Assembly (NCBI GenBank): GCA_002786025.1
Contig: NHNW01000028.1
Coordinates: forward strand, 372,001 to 436,000
Source of the DNA: Zasmidium citrigriseum
Taxonomy: Eukaryota; Ascomycota; Dothideomycetes; Mycosphaerellales; Mycosphaerellaceae
Reading direction: 5' to 3'
DNA: 64,000 nt
In this document: positions 33,893 through 45,891 of the stretch, piece after piece
Numbering within the stretch: position 1 is the stretch's first letter
Layout of the letters: each line of letters begins with the position of its first letter
Notes under the pieces: generated by a model
The model's database searches: none
Told to the model about the DNA's origin: nothing
Seen by the model: only the letters and a program-made list of their open reading frames with translations
Translations under genes and position numbers: made by a program

Positions 33893-34881
33893 ATGGATCA
33901 CCGAAGTGTTTTGCGACGAGCCATTGTGCTGGTATCGTGTCTGCTGTCGATATTCCTGGCAACGCATCTCACAGCATCATGGTATCCAATACGACACCAT
34001 GCACGTGAAGAGCAGCGCAACCACCAGTACTCTCCTCGAGATCACGATCTTGTCTTCGGCAACCTCTCCTCAGAGGTCGCTATCAAGCCTATCCTTGAAA
34101 GCACCTACACAAAATACCTTGGAAAAGGCTGCAAGCTGCATGACATGCTTCTGGGAGAGAGCGATCCTCCATCGACCCCTTTTCTATCCTCACAAAACCT
34201 CAGGAATTGGGGCTGGCAGACGAAGCGAGATCATTCCGACCGACGGATCAATGAGCTCTTGGCATCATTCTCCAGCCCATTGCAGGATCTCGGTCTCGGA
34301 GTGAGTGGAAGCGACAACGTCGATTTGCAGGTCACGCATGATGGACCCATCGCTGCAGGAGGCTCATATAAGGTAAGCCACCGGCCGCTTTTGACACAGC
34401 CTGGCAGAGACTGACTTCCGCAGCCCACGAACGCCAAGTACTGGGAGGTGTACAACCCCGTTCAAGGAGCCATCATCGCCTATCGCAACTACGGACCAGC
34501 GAGGTACGCTGCAACCGATCCAGACTGGGGCGATGCTCCTCTACCGGCAGTGAAGCAATGGAGCGATGTCGTGTTCCTCTCCTGGGCGGATATCACCACC
34601 GAAACCGAACGCAAAAACCTCGAATACGTCATTCGTTCGAGCGTTCAGAATCAGGATACACTCGACGTCGGTGAGTCTATCCCTTATCCCTTTTCATGAC
34701 TAAGCCTTACGTTGCGCTAGTCGAACGAGCGCTCAAGAAAGAAGGCATTTCATCTGGGCGAGCTCCAGCTTGGCCCGGCTATACTTTCAAGCCTGAAGGA
34801 CGGAGTGTTGTTGTGATGGGGCAGTCACATGACTTATGCCAAGGCCACACACATCAAACTCTGATTTCACACTGTAGATAG
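33893..34881 (+). CDS. Unidentified membrane-anchored or secreted protein at the block boundary
   Basis: Three exons (33893-34372, 34424-34670, 34721-34881) with GT-AG introns of 51 and 50 bp give 295 residues. The start opens a hydrophobic segment (AIVLVSCLLSIFLATHL) that may be a signal anchor. The body is soluble with motifs GWQTKRDHSDRRINELLASF, HDGPIAAGGSYK, YWEVYNPVQGAIIAYRNYGP and VVFLSWADITTE. I do not recognise the family. The end looks unnatural: after KPEGRSVVVMGQSHD the frame runs into a low-quality tail and stops at TAG within a TGTAGATAG sequence about 65 bp before the retrotransposon primer-binding site. The 3' end has possibly been replaced by the inserted element. Confidence 0.68.
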
Positions 34882-34945
34882 AACTCCTCTAAACTGTGCA
34901 TTTGTACAGGTCAATGAATGACAGTCTCGTTTTAAGATTACAACA

Positions 34946-34964
34946 GGTTATGAGCCCGGCGCTC
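34946..34964 (+). other. Primer-binding site for half of initiator tRNA-Met
   Basis: GGTTATGAGCCCGGCGCTC follows CAACA directly. It is complementary to the anticodon-stem region of fungal initiator tRNA-Met, whose loop contains CTCATAACC. Drosophila copia uses the same half-tRNA priming, with a very similar junction. The site is still unmutated although the element beyond 35,060 is saturated with mutations. Confidence 0.75.
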
Positions 34965-37900
34965 TAATCGATCGTTAACTCCATCCTAATCCTCTAGAGA
35001 CGCCCTGCGAAGTGTTACTATCCCTACGAACCTTGTCGCTATTTACTACCAATTATAACAAGACTAATCCCTATTATTAATTATGTCTACCGAAAAGGAC
35101 AGAGAATCCTTATTTAAGGAGAACTAAATCCTAAAGAGGGGATCTAACTTCTTAGCCTAGAAGAGTATACTAGAAGGAGTACTAGTAGAGAAAGATATAC
35201 TAGGTTAGGTCTTCTATAATCTTAACTAGATTGAAAAGAAGGTTCTACCTACAAGAAAAACAAATAAGACTAATAAAGTCTATATATAAAACATAAAAGT
35301 ATTTATAGAGGGTAATCTAAAGGCTATTAGCATTATTACTATAAGACTCTACCTAGATCTAAGACTAGACTTTAAGAATATTAAAAAGACAGCAAAAGAG
35401 CTATATAAATATATAGTAACAAGCTATAGGCCTATTATTACTATTAATATTATAGATACTATTAGAACTATAGGAAGAATTAGAATAGAGAGGACAAACA
35501 CTCTTAAGTATTATAAGGACTTCTAAAAATAGCTATAGTAATATAAGAATGTAATAGAGTAGTACATAAGAGTCTCTAATATTAAATCTAAAGATATCTC
35601 CCTTCTAGATAGGTTTATTAGGACTCTCTTTATATTTAGGCTATCCTATATTAAATAGCTACGCTTATAGAGGCAAGTTAATAAGCTAGAGGTTACTCTA
35701 CTAGAGAGTATAATTACCTTATTAAGGAAAGAGAAAGCTCTAATATCTAGATAGCTATAAACCCCTAATAGAATAGTAGAGGGAGCTTAAGCGAAGGATA
35801 ATAATAACCTATACGAGGTCTATCCTCGTAGGAATTATACTAATACTAACTATTAGACTTAGTACCTAGATAGAAAGCGTAGAAAGGGTAAAGCTAATAA
35901 TAATAAGCTAAAGGGTAGAGGTAGGAGTAGAGTTAGAGGAGGTAGAAAGCTAGTAGGCGCTACTATTAATAAAGATAACTAGCTAGAAGGTAACTATAGA
36001 TCTAACTTAGAACTAGATAAAGATAGCTTTATTATAGGCGGTACTAGAGCTACTGTTATAATAGCCTCTACGCTAGAGACTCTAATAGCTAAACTAGGCC
36101 TAAACTTACTTATCTAGGACTTAGGTATATCCTTCTATTTCTTTAACAATAAGGACTAGTTCTAGGATCTTAAAACAAGCCTAAATCTAGCTAAGTTTGC
36201 CTAAGCTATTAGATTATCCTCTATTGCCTAAACTAGAACTATTACCCTTAAACTAAAGCTAAATAGTAAGAGGACAACTATCCTACTTAGGAATATACTC
36301 TACTCCCTAGAGTTATTATATAACCTTATCTTAGCGGAGACTCTATAGACTAAGTATAGCATTAAGCTATAAAGATTATCTAGCCTTCTTATAAGATATA
36401 GCAAAGCTATTAACAAAATCCAATCTCTTAATAGAGTACTAGTACTAAAGGATACCTAGGTATTAAAGCTAACATAAATCCCTAGTAAGCTAGACCTCTA
36501 CCTCGTAGCCTAGGTAATAGAGACTATAGCAATTTCTACCCCTATAGTTAGAAGTAGATTAAAAGTAAGTACTCTAAGATAGCACTAAAGGCTTAGCTAT
36601 ATCTAAAGCGGAGTAATTAACACTACTAAGGCACTAGCTACTAGACTAGAGACTATAGACACCTTAGAGCTTAACTACTATAAACTATATAAGCTAGGAA
36701 GATCTAAGAGAGTTGTCTCTAGAGTCCTAAGGCTAGAGGCTTATAAGGCTAGTAATTACCTCTATATTAATACTATAGGACTAATCTAGCCCCTAGACAT
36801 TAAGGGGAACAGATTTACCTTTATCCTTATAGATATAAAGACACGCTAGCGTTAGGCTCTCTTTAACTAATCTAAAGGAGGCGGTATAGCTAAAATTAAG
36901 GTATAGATAATAAAGACCTATAACTAGTATAGTGTTAAGCTAAAGCTTATCTTCTTAGATAGAGGGCGTAAGATTAAGAATAAGGAACTAGAGTACTTAG
37001 TAGAGGTAGAAGGTATCCGTTAGGATATATCTACCCTATATACTCTAGAGCAAAATAGACTAGCTAAAGTATCTAATAAGGTTATCTTTACTAAAGCTAG
37101 ATTAATAATAATTAACTCTAGACTCCCCGTTAGACTCTAGAGATAGGCTATTCTCTACGCTATGTATCTAACTAATAACACTATAAATCTAGCTACTAAA
37201 AGGGTACTAATCTAGTACTAGACTAAGGATATACTTAGTACGAAGCTATATATTAATCTTAGCTACCTTAAAAGGTTTAGATATCGAGTATATAAGAACG
37301 TTAACAAGGACTATCGTATTAGAGGCGCTAAATTTGTAGCTAGAGCAGAAATCTACTAGTTTGTTAGCTTCTAAGAGAACTTAAATACTAACTTCCTACT
37401 ATAGAGATCTATTATATAGCACTACTATAACAAGCTAAGCTAACTAGTTAACTAATTCTAGTTTACTCCGTACTCTATATTTAATAAGGACTTTGTCTTT
37501 AGCTATTAATACCTAATATAGATAGGAAACTAGTAGGACCCCCTAAGGTTCTTTAAACTATAACTAGTAACCTTTAACTCTATTCCCTAATAGGAGCAAC
37601 TATAGGGCACTATAGAGGAAGCGTATAATTATCTATAAGCCCTAGAAGAGGACTAAGCTACTATAGATAAGCTATTTGCTAATATTAGAGAAGTTAGTAA
37701 AGGAGATAAAGTTAATATACCCCGTAGGGAAGCTTAGCCTTACTCTATAGAATCCGGGGTAGTATAAACTTAATCTAAACCTTACCCTATACTAGAATAG
37801 TAGCTAGATAAGATACCTAAGTAATAGGGGGAGTATTCTAAGCCCTAGTAGTACTAGGAAAGTATGTATATTAAAGAGGTAACTTAGGAGTATAAGCCTA

Positions 37901-38744
37901 GAGAGTCTAGATCCTAGTAAGCCCTAATAGAAGTAGAAATTTAGGGGGAGCTAATAAGTAATACTATAGAATCTACTAAAATCCCTTATACTAGCGACAT
38001 TAACTAAGCTATAATACTATTTAAGACTTAGCTAGTAGTTAGTAAGAGGAAGAGAGACCTCTTACTACCTCTACTAGTCCTAGGGCGCTATAGGCGTATT
38101 ATAAAGCGCTATAACTATAATTAATTAAACTCTATTAGGCAAATTAGAGGAGTAGTAGTAGCTAAAGGTACTAGAGATCTATTAACTTTAAGGGAGGCCC
38201 TATCTAGAAAGGATACTATATACTAGGAGAAGGCTATAAGGAAGGAAATTAAGTTATTAAAGGATACTAGTACTATTAAATAGATCTCTATAAACAACCT
38301 ACCTAAAGGAAGGATACTATTAACTAGTAAATAGGTTTTTAAGATTAAATACCTTCTAGATAGATCTATAGACAAGTATAGGGCTCGCTAGACCGTACGA
38401 GGCTTTACCTAGAAGAAGGGTATAGACTATATTACTACCTTTACTCTAACTCTAAGAGCTACTATAGGGAGAGCTCTCCTAGCCTTATCTATTCTTTATA
38501 GTTAGAAGAGGCGTTAAGTAGATGTTAAAACAGTATTTATAAACCTTATACTAGATAAAGAAATCTTTATCTAGCCCCTAGAGGGATCTTATAAACTAGT
38601 TAGCCTTAAGCCTAATACCCTAGCTAAAGTTAATAAAGGATTGTATAGCCTTAAGTAAGCTATAGCCCTATAGTACTATAACGCTAAGGCGTCGTTAGAA
38701 GCCCTAGGACTTTGCTAGACCTAGTCTAATACTTGTCTTTTTTA

Positions 38745-39325
38745 GGGGGAGGGGATTCTAGTCCTTCTCCTACCTCCTTCTTAGGCGCTTTAGTAGCTAG
38801 TATTAGATACAAAGTTCTAGATTAGGTATAGTTGTAAAAGCTGGCTATTGCGAAGCGCCTAAGGACAAGATGTCGCGTTTCGGCGAAAAGCGTGCTTATA
38901 CGGATACTAGGGTAAAGCGACGTTTAGTTACTCTATATAATACGACAAATAGATACTATTAATCTGGGAAAAACGGTCCTAGGGAAAGTACTTATATAAT
39001 TTATAAGTTTTTTTTCGCCCGAAAATATTTAAAGGTGCGTACACTAATTCCAATATTCGCAACGAGAGATCCTAGCTTATAAAAGTATACTTTGCCCTCG
39101 AAAGCACGTTCTTAATATATATACCTTTGTTTTTAAACCCGACTTCGAGAGGCCTGTCTTAGGTTACTATATATAGGCCTCGTATTTATTTCTTAGAAAT
39201 AAGATATTATGTAGTCGCGTACTCGCCGTTAAGGGGAAACGCCAAGCCCTTATAGATCGAATCTAGCTACGTTGCGATAGCTTATCCTTAGACCCGCTAG
39301 CGCGGAAGCTACATACCTAAACAAC
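38745..39325. other. Insertion of about 0.6 kb within the copia reverse transcriptase
   Basis: The reverse transcriptase reading stops after NTCLF at about 38,742 and resumes with RSKKEIVLLYVNN at about 39,335. The sequence between is not copia-like, keeps more CA and TG than its surroundings and contains an 11-bp inverted repeat (CTTAGGCGCTT at 38780-38790, AAGCGCCTAAG at 38853-38863). It could be a solo LTR or a non-autonomous element inserted later. Exact ends and target duplications are not resolved. Confidence 0.55.
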
Positions 39326-40310
39326 CGGCTTCTAATATTACTAGTAAGGTCTAAGAAGGAGATAGTCCTTCTCTACGTTAATAACTTCTAGATCTTTACT
39401 ATAAATAATGCAAAGATTAATTAACTTATCTAAGGCCTAGCGAAAAAGTACACTATTAAGACTATAGATACTAACCTCTTCCTAGGCCTCTACCTTAAAT
39501 TTAATAAGTCTAGAGACCTTAAGATCTCTTAGGAGCACTATACTAAAGAGAAGCTCTAAAAGTATAGACTAGACAAAGCTAAAGCAATAAAGCACCTACT
39601 AGAGAAGTTGTTAGAGCTAAATAGTAGAAATATAATTTAGGAAGACTAGAAACTATTTAACTAAATAATTAGAGAACTATAATACCTCTTAAACTATATA
39701 AGGCTAGACATTGCTTATACTATAAACTACCTTACTAGGTTCCTCTCCAATCCCTTAAGTAAGTATATTATAGTAGCTAAACATATATAGAAATATATTA
39801 CTAGTACTGTCTTAAAAGGCCTAATCTTTAGCAAAAGCTATAGGCTTAATTTAGAGGCATTTTCTAACTTAGACTTTACTAGAGACCTATTATCCTTAAA
39901 GTCTACCTCTAGAGTAGTTATTATAATAGCTAGAGCTCCTATTCTTTAGAGATCTTAACTATAAAAGGAAGTAACTCTCTCTAGTACTAAAGCTAAATAT
40001 ATAGCTCTTATAGAAGTAATAAGAGAGGCAATATAGCTTAGAAATCTCCTTAATAAGATCTAATATTTTACTATAATAATAGTAGACTATATTAACATTA
40101 ATGTTAATAACTAGTCTACTATTAGCCTTACTTAGGATTATATAAACTTAAGAAGATCTAGGTATATCTCTCTTAGAAACTACTTCTATAGGGAGAAATA
40201 TACCTAAGGTAGAATTAATGTAATATATATAAGGATAGAAAGCTAACTAGTAGACTATCTAACTAAACTAAAGTTATAAAATCCTATTATCTAATAGGGT
40301 TAATCCTAAA

Positions 40311-42055
40311 TGTAGTAGGACTCTATATAGATAAACTCCTAAGTTACTTACTATAGTTTCTTTTATTTGTAGAACATATAAGACAGTTTTTAGTAGGCAA
40401 AAGCCTCTATTAATTGTTTTGTCTATAGAACTTTTCCTAACAACATAAGCTACTCCTCCCTAAGTATATCTAATTCCTCCTAAAAATTAAGAGTATAAAA
40501 TTAAAAATCTAAAGAGCTAAGCTATTTAAAAGTACAAAGTAAGACTACTTAACTCCTACGCTTAACTACTAGAGCTAAAAGGAAAATATTAGTAGATCTC
40601 TAAACTGCCCTAGTAGTATACTTAAGGAAATAGTTTTGTAGGGCTAGACTATAGAGATTTTAATATAGAAAAGTTAGAGGTGTCCTAGAGTTATCCTAAA
40701 ATTACTAGCTATTTAATAAGTTTTAATAGCAATTTAATAGCCTAACTACTATCTCTAGTAGTAGTTATATAGGCGAAACTTGCTACCCTAAGCCTAAATT
40801 GTATAGAAGTTATTATTAGCTAACCTTATAGTACGATAGGCCTTAGCTATAGCCTCCTAATTATTAGTACTAGCGGAGTAGCTAAAATTAATAACAACCT
40901 AACCTCTCTAGGACCTAGTCTACTAATTACTATAGCGTAGAAGATCGGTAGCCTAGTTAATATAGGTAACTCTAGCGGGAATATTAGGACGTAAGATAGG
41001 AGAATTAGTACGAGATAGTAGGCTAGAAGGGGCGCTATACTAACTAACGTTAGACTAGCTACGAGGTCTCTTGTTTCTAGTATAGAATACATAGCGAGTA
41101 GTATTTAAATTCTAGGCGTAGTTAGTATAGGTATTATAGAATAGATTCTCCTAACTACTATAGGACTCTAGAATCTAGGCGTAGGTAATAAAGACTTCTA
41201 TAGCGTTAGAGGTAGAGGTATAGTAATAGTATCTAGATAGGTATAGAACTAGACTAGCGGAAGTATATACTAAAATATATAGTATAAAGGTATGAACGGT
41301 AGTTCCGCGTCTAGGAATTTATAGCTCCTAATGCAGCTAGCCGCTCGCTCGATCGATCTTCGTCTAGCTATAAAGACCTTACTTCGTCTACTATACTCTC
41401 TATTTTACTCCTATTTCCCTTCAACCCTTTCTATGCCCCTTATTATTCCTCTACGGTACCGCTGCCGCCGAGCTGTATATCGCCCTCGCCCTCTCTAAAT
41501 TCCCTACTTAACTATTACTCGCCTCTCGATACGATCATAGCCTAGTCGCTCGTATACGCCCCTCGCGCTTTACGTCGCAAAGTACGCGTAAGAGGAAACA
41601 CGTTTAAAATAAGATACCTCTACTCTACTTACCCGTAGCGATATTGTATTCGCTAGCTACGTAATAGCTACTTAACATTCTTAACGTTTGCTACGACGAG
41701 AACGCGAACACGCTATAAATACTCGGCAAGAGCTACGTCTATATAGGACGAACCCTTATAAGGATAGCGGAATTCTACTCGTGTAGGAGACGGCCTAACT
41801 ATAAAGCTTAATACTAGTACAACGATACCTAACGAGAGATTATAGGCGCTTATATACTATAGCGTACTTACGGATCGTCTAGCTTGTACGCGCCTAACTT
41901 GCTTTAATTACCCCGCCTAATATTCTTATATAGTCCTATATACGTCTCTTCCTCGAACCGCGGCGCTACGGATCTTAGTGTAGCTAGATTCGCTAACGTA
42001 GCGAATAACTGTCTACTAGCTCGATTCTAATGTCTTATAAACCTAACGCTATTTA
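40311..42055. other. Mutated sequence downstream of the copia element
   Basis: The first 150 bp should include the right LTR. A candidate end is CTAACAACA at about 40,447-40,455, similar to the TTACAACA at the left end, but the bodies of the two candidates cannot be aligned convincingly. From about 41,370 on there is a decayed plus-strand frame of cellular character (motif AAAELYIALALSKFPT), not recognised. Confidence 0.35.
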
Positions 42056-42445
42056 AGATCCAGCTATTATAAGGTTACATCGAGTATAGACTTTTTATTA
42101 GCTTATATAACGCTAGACGCCGCAATCCTAAATATACGCTCGCGAGCCGTCTCCTTCTACCTTATTTAGTATATATGCTTAGGGGTTAGTATGTACATAG
42201 GACGCAAGATTTAGACTACTATCCGTCGAGGAGGGTACTAAGTAGGTCGTAGCGTACGAGAGATCCCGTACTAATACGCTACGACGTCGTATTTAAGGTT
42301 AGGATTACGTAGACGGTATTAGGGCTATTATGTACCTCTAAAGCGATAGCAGATAGGACGGCAATAGTAGATACCGAGGTAACTACTCTAGTAATAGTAT
42401 ATAAGACGGAGGGAATCGCTCTATTATTATATCCGTCTATTTCCT
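42056..42445 (+). pseudogene. Decayed coding segment, family not recognised
   Basis: A plus-strand frame of some 125 codons reads well once TAG and TAA are taken as mutated Trp or Gln codons. It contains LASRLLLPYLVYMLRG, then a Tyr/Arg-rich turn (YYPSRRVLSRSQRTRDP), then VLIRYDVVFKVRI and TVLGLLCTSKAIADRTA. The density of non-stop codons exceeds that of the other frames. I do not know the family. Confidence 0.4.
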
Positions 42446-43299
42446 AAGATTAATATTTACCTTTATCGATTAATAGCCGCTCTCTCCTTCTTTTAAGCTA
42501 CTATTAACTTAGACAACATTATTATGTATAAGAGGCCGCCTACTCTTAAGGCAAAGTCTTCGAGTATAACTAGCCTTAATAATAGACCTAAGGATACGAT
42601 ATAAGCTAACTAGTTAAGCTATTACCGCCTACCGGCTACTCTAGATCGCTATACAAACGCTAGCTATCTTAACTAAGTTAAAGATAGGAGTATTTAATCT
42701 AAGCTATATAACCTTAGTAACATAACGTACTATAAAAGAGATAACTATAGGAGTCCTATTACTAGAACGCTAGATCCTAGCCGTACGGGAGACGTAATAG
42801 TAGTCTAAGGGTCTCCCTCTTCTACGACCTCTATATCTACGGGCGCTTTGCTATTGTTTAGCCCTAGCTAAGAAAGTTGCAGGCTATCGTTACTCGTAGA
42901 CAAATATAAGAGGCCTATAATCTATTCCCCTAGGGTAGCCTACTTACTAACGGTATCTTAGCAAGCGTCGCGATTATCTATAGCTAGAATAGATATCGAG
43001 ACGCTATATATCCCTAAGAGTACTAATTGCGGAGTTACTATACTAGATAATAATTTCCTCGTAGTATAGAGTTAATTACGCTCTTCTATAGAGACTCTTA
43101 AATCTATGTATAATCGTATAGTATTAAGCTAGCTAGTAGGTTTTAGTAGCGACGAAGACGAGGCTATACCGTTTCTTCTAGGGAGACGATATCCTTCGCG
43201 TCTTCGTACACGCTCTCTATCTCGTAGGCTAGCTATATATAGCCGTAAGCGGGACTATATTAAGATACTACTACCCGATACTAACGATACTACCGAAAC

Positions 43300-43640
43300 C
43301 GCCGGACTTACGTAAAAGGTAAGTTATGAAACTGTATTATATTAACGCTACTAACTAGTCTCGTAGACTAGAGAACGCGTACTAGCAACTAAGTATCGCA
43401 AACGCTATAAGAGGTACTACGGTAATAGTAACGCGATAGAGGCTTACGGGATACCTATAATACTGCCGCTATAGGTGCCTACCTAGCCCGTTAACTATAT
43501 TGTTAATAGTACGTAGAAGAGTAGCGAAGTATTTTATTAGGTAAAATAGGAAGATACTTAGGAACCCGCCGAGAGTCTATAAGGATTTACGGATATTACT
43601 ATAGTAGAATACTACGCTAAGTTGTTTATATAAACACTAG
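43300..43640 (+). pseudogene. RIP-killed chromodomain-like protein segment
   Basis: At about 43489-43620 the plus-strand frame reads VNYIVNST, stop, KSSEVFY, stop, VK, stop, EDT, stop, EPAESL. All four internal stops are TAG, and reading them as Trp gives the chromodomain hallmarks VKW and TWEPAESL after an I-V-N-S strand. The GY loop of the domain is shortened. A basic stretch (KYRKRYKRYYG) precedes it and a long frame follows. Chromodomains bind methylated histone tails and also occur at the end of some retrotransposon integrases; no integrase core was seen nearby. Confidence 0.5.
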
Positions 43641-45810
43641 CTACTATCGATACTAGGAGAATTCTTTAGGGTATAATGTACTTGTCTACTTATAAACTAA
43701 CTAGATGTTACGGCCCCTTAGGAGAATAGAGGAAGTCCCGCGAGTGCGCTTTAGACCCGCTTTCATTATATAGGATTTATATGTACCGTTACTATAGCCT
43801 TACTATACTACTATTGCTTACTACTTGTAATTAAATGTTACGCCTATCTTCTAGGGAGTAGGCTTTAAGCGTAAGCTAGTATAAGCGAACGCTCTCGGTC
43901 CTTATTATACGCGGAGACCCTAGTAGTTAGTCTCTCTAGAGACAGTAATATATGTATTAGTAATAACTACTTACACCGCTTACGGGTCTTGTATAGAGCG
44001 ATTCGAGAAGGCTAACTACATATACATGTAATAGAGGTCTATCGTACGTAGCTAAATACGAACCGTACTTACGCGGTTCCTACGGGAATACATTACTCCC
44101 GCACTATAACATAATCCGGTAGAAGTATATATTACTAATTAAATACAACATAACACGCTATAAAGAAAGGTAGTATACTCGCCCTTTTCAAGTATACAAA
44201 CCGTAACCTTTATAAGTAGGAGACGAAGCTTTTAAGGCTATAGAGAAACTAACTAAGCCTATTGTTATATTATCTAACGTAGCTATTAGTACTCTTATAG
44301 GCAGGTCTCCTAAGATAACACTAAGCTCGCCGTTACTAGTATGCCTATACCGCTAGCACCTTTCTACTAGTATTCTATCGTTACTTTAATCGCTTTAACC
44401 TCTATAGTGCCTACTAAGACCTATCCCACGAAATTAGGATATGTCTTAGATTAATAGTGCCTCTCGCACGCTAAACGGGCTCCTAGGCCTCCCTCGTCGT
44501 CGTATCCTTTCCTTACTATTAGACTAGGTACTCTTAGACGCCTTTATTAGTACGTTTAGCTAGAATAGTATCGACTAGGTATATCGATTGCTATCTAGGC
44601 GAGAGTAGGCGGTATAGTAAGAATACGAAGCCGCTACTACCTTAAAGTACTTAACGACGCCTCTGTTACTACTTAGACGGACTAGTCGATCTACTATCGT
44701 TGCCTAAGTCCTTCTTCGTCGAAGACATGTTAGCCTTAGTTACTTCTTCTCTATTAGTTGTAGGAGGGGAGCTAGCGAGATAGTTCGTAGCGCGCTTTAT
44801 AATAATAGGCGCAGTTTTACCTAAGCGTTTCTTAGAGCACATAAGCTAGTAATAGTCGAGTAACATTAGCTACGTTTTAGTACTTCCTATAAGGACGGAT
44901 CGAGCGGCTATTAAATTAGCCTATACTATAAGGCTCTCCTATAGACGGCGTTAACGCTATCCTAGTTAGGACGATTAACGCCTCGAGACTTAGATATACC
45001 TTATATTACTACTTGTAATCGACACGAAATCGGGTAGTATAATTAGTATAATAACGATAGCGCGGGATCTTATAACATCTACGAAGGCTAATTAGCGCCT
45101 ATAGGTTCGCGCGAAGCGCTCTTAGATATGTAATACGGTAGAGCCTATCGAGTCGAATACGGACCTACTTACCTATTAATCGAATCGAAAACAGCGCCTA
45201 CGGAGAATATTAAGCTAGCTACTTGTCTAAGGGCTAGACTTTAGTAGGCGAATATAGCGCTATAACTATCGCTAACAATCTAAGCCTAGAAGGCGAGCTA
45301 TACGTAGGGGACAAGGTATATTACATATCGTATTAACTATTAATCTATACTTGGTTATAGAGCCCCCTAGTCTAGTAGAAGACACTATTACGTAGTATAA
45401 ACTAATATAGCCGTCTCGCGAGGACCTAGCGATCTCGCGAGCTTGTAGCTCGTGTCGCCTCTAACGTAGCGTGTATCCTCTATCCCTAATATCGTTAGCT
45501 AACGGGAGCTATAGAAAGACGCGGCTAGATTAACGATCGGTAGGCTTTACGAGCTCTTTCCCTTACTTCGAGCTAATAAGTAGTAAAGCTTAAGGCACTA
45601 CCCTTGCCCTAGTAACGTTTAAGCGCTTAGCTATTAGGCTCTAGATTAATACGTCTCGTAGCTATTCCGCCTCTCCCGCCTATAGCGCTAACGAGATAAT
45701 ACCTCGTTTAGTTCGACTAATCTTTAAGACAGAGTAAGACACGTTACATATCTAGCGGACTTTATCTTTATTACGTTAGCCTATCTTTGCTATTCGTTCT
45801 AATCTCTATA

Positions 45811-45891
45811 GTTTCGATCGTCTCGATAGTCTCGATTGTCTTAATAGTCTCGATCGTCCTAATAGTCTTAATCGTCCTAATAGTCTCAATC
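45811..45891. repeat. Nine copies of a 9-bp tandem repeat
   Basis: Nine consecutive units of the form GTCTCGATA or GTCCTAATC follow each other without interruption. In one plus-strand frame they encode Ser-Ile-Val repeats, in another Leu-Asp-Arg/Asn-Ser-like repeats. Differences among units are largely C/T at positions expected for RIP. The length is a multiple of three throughout, so the array could have been coding. Confidence 0.75.

Larger units (their letters stand above)
34946..40310 (+). mobile_element. Ty1/copia retrotransposon, heavily RIP-mutated
   Basis: Internal region of a copia element killed by C-to-T changes. A gag-like frame starts with ATG at 35083 (MSTEKDRESLF). A protease region lies near 36.0-36.4 kb. 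An integrase core lies near 36.77-37.35 kb (GNRFTFILIDIKTR; TLEQNRLAKVSNK; LPVRLQRQAIL). Reverse transcriptase runs from 38.21 to 38.74 kb (LPKGRILLTSK, stop, VFKIKY) and resumes after an insert at about 39.33 kb (VLLYVNNF). RNase H is near 39.95-40.29 kb (ending DYLTKLKLQNPII). Domain order integrase before reverse transcriptase defines copia. Conserved Trp codons appear as TAG (for example 38332-38334). LTRs are not resolved: the left LTR should end near 34942 (GATTACA), the right one lies somewhere between 40310 and 40455. Confidence 0.9.

Noticed and set aside
40311..40455. Candidate right LTR of the copia element (TGTAGTAGG to AACAACA)
   Set aside because: Ends look plausible but the body does not align with the short left candidate, and no target duplication is seen.
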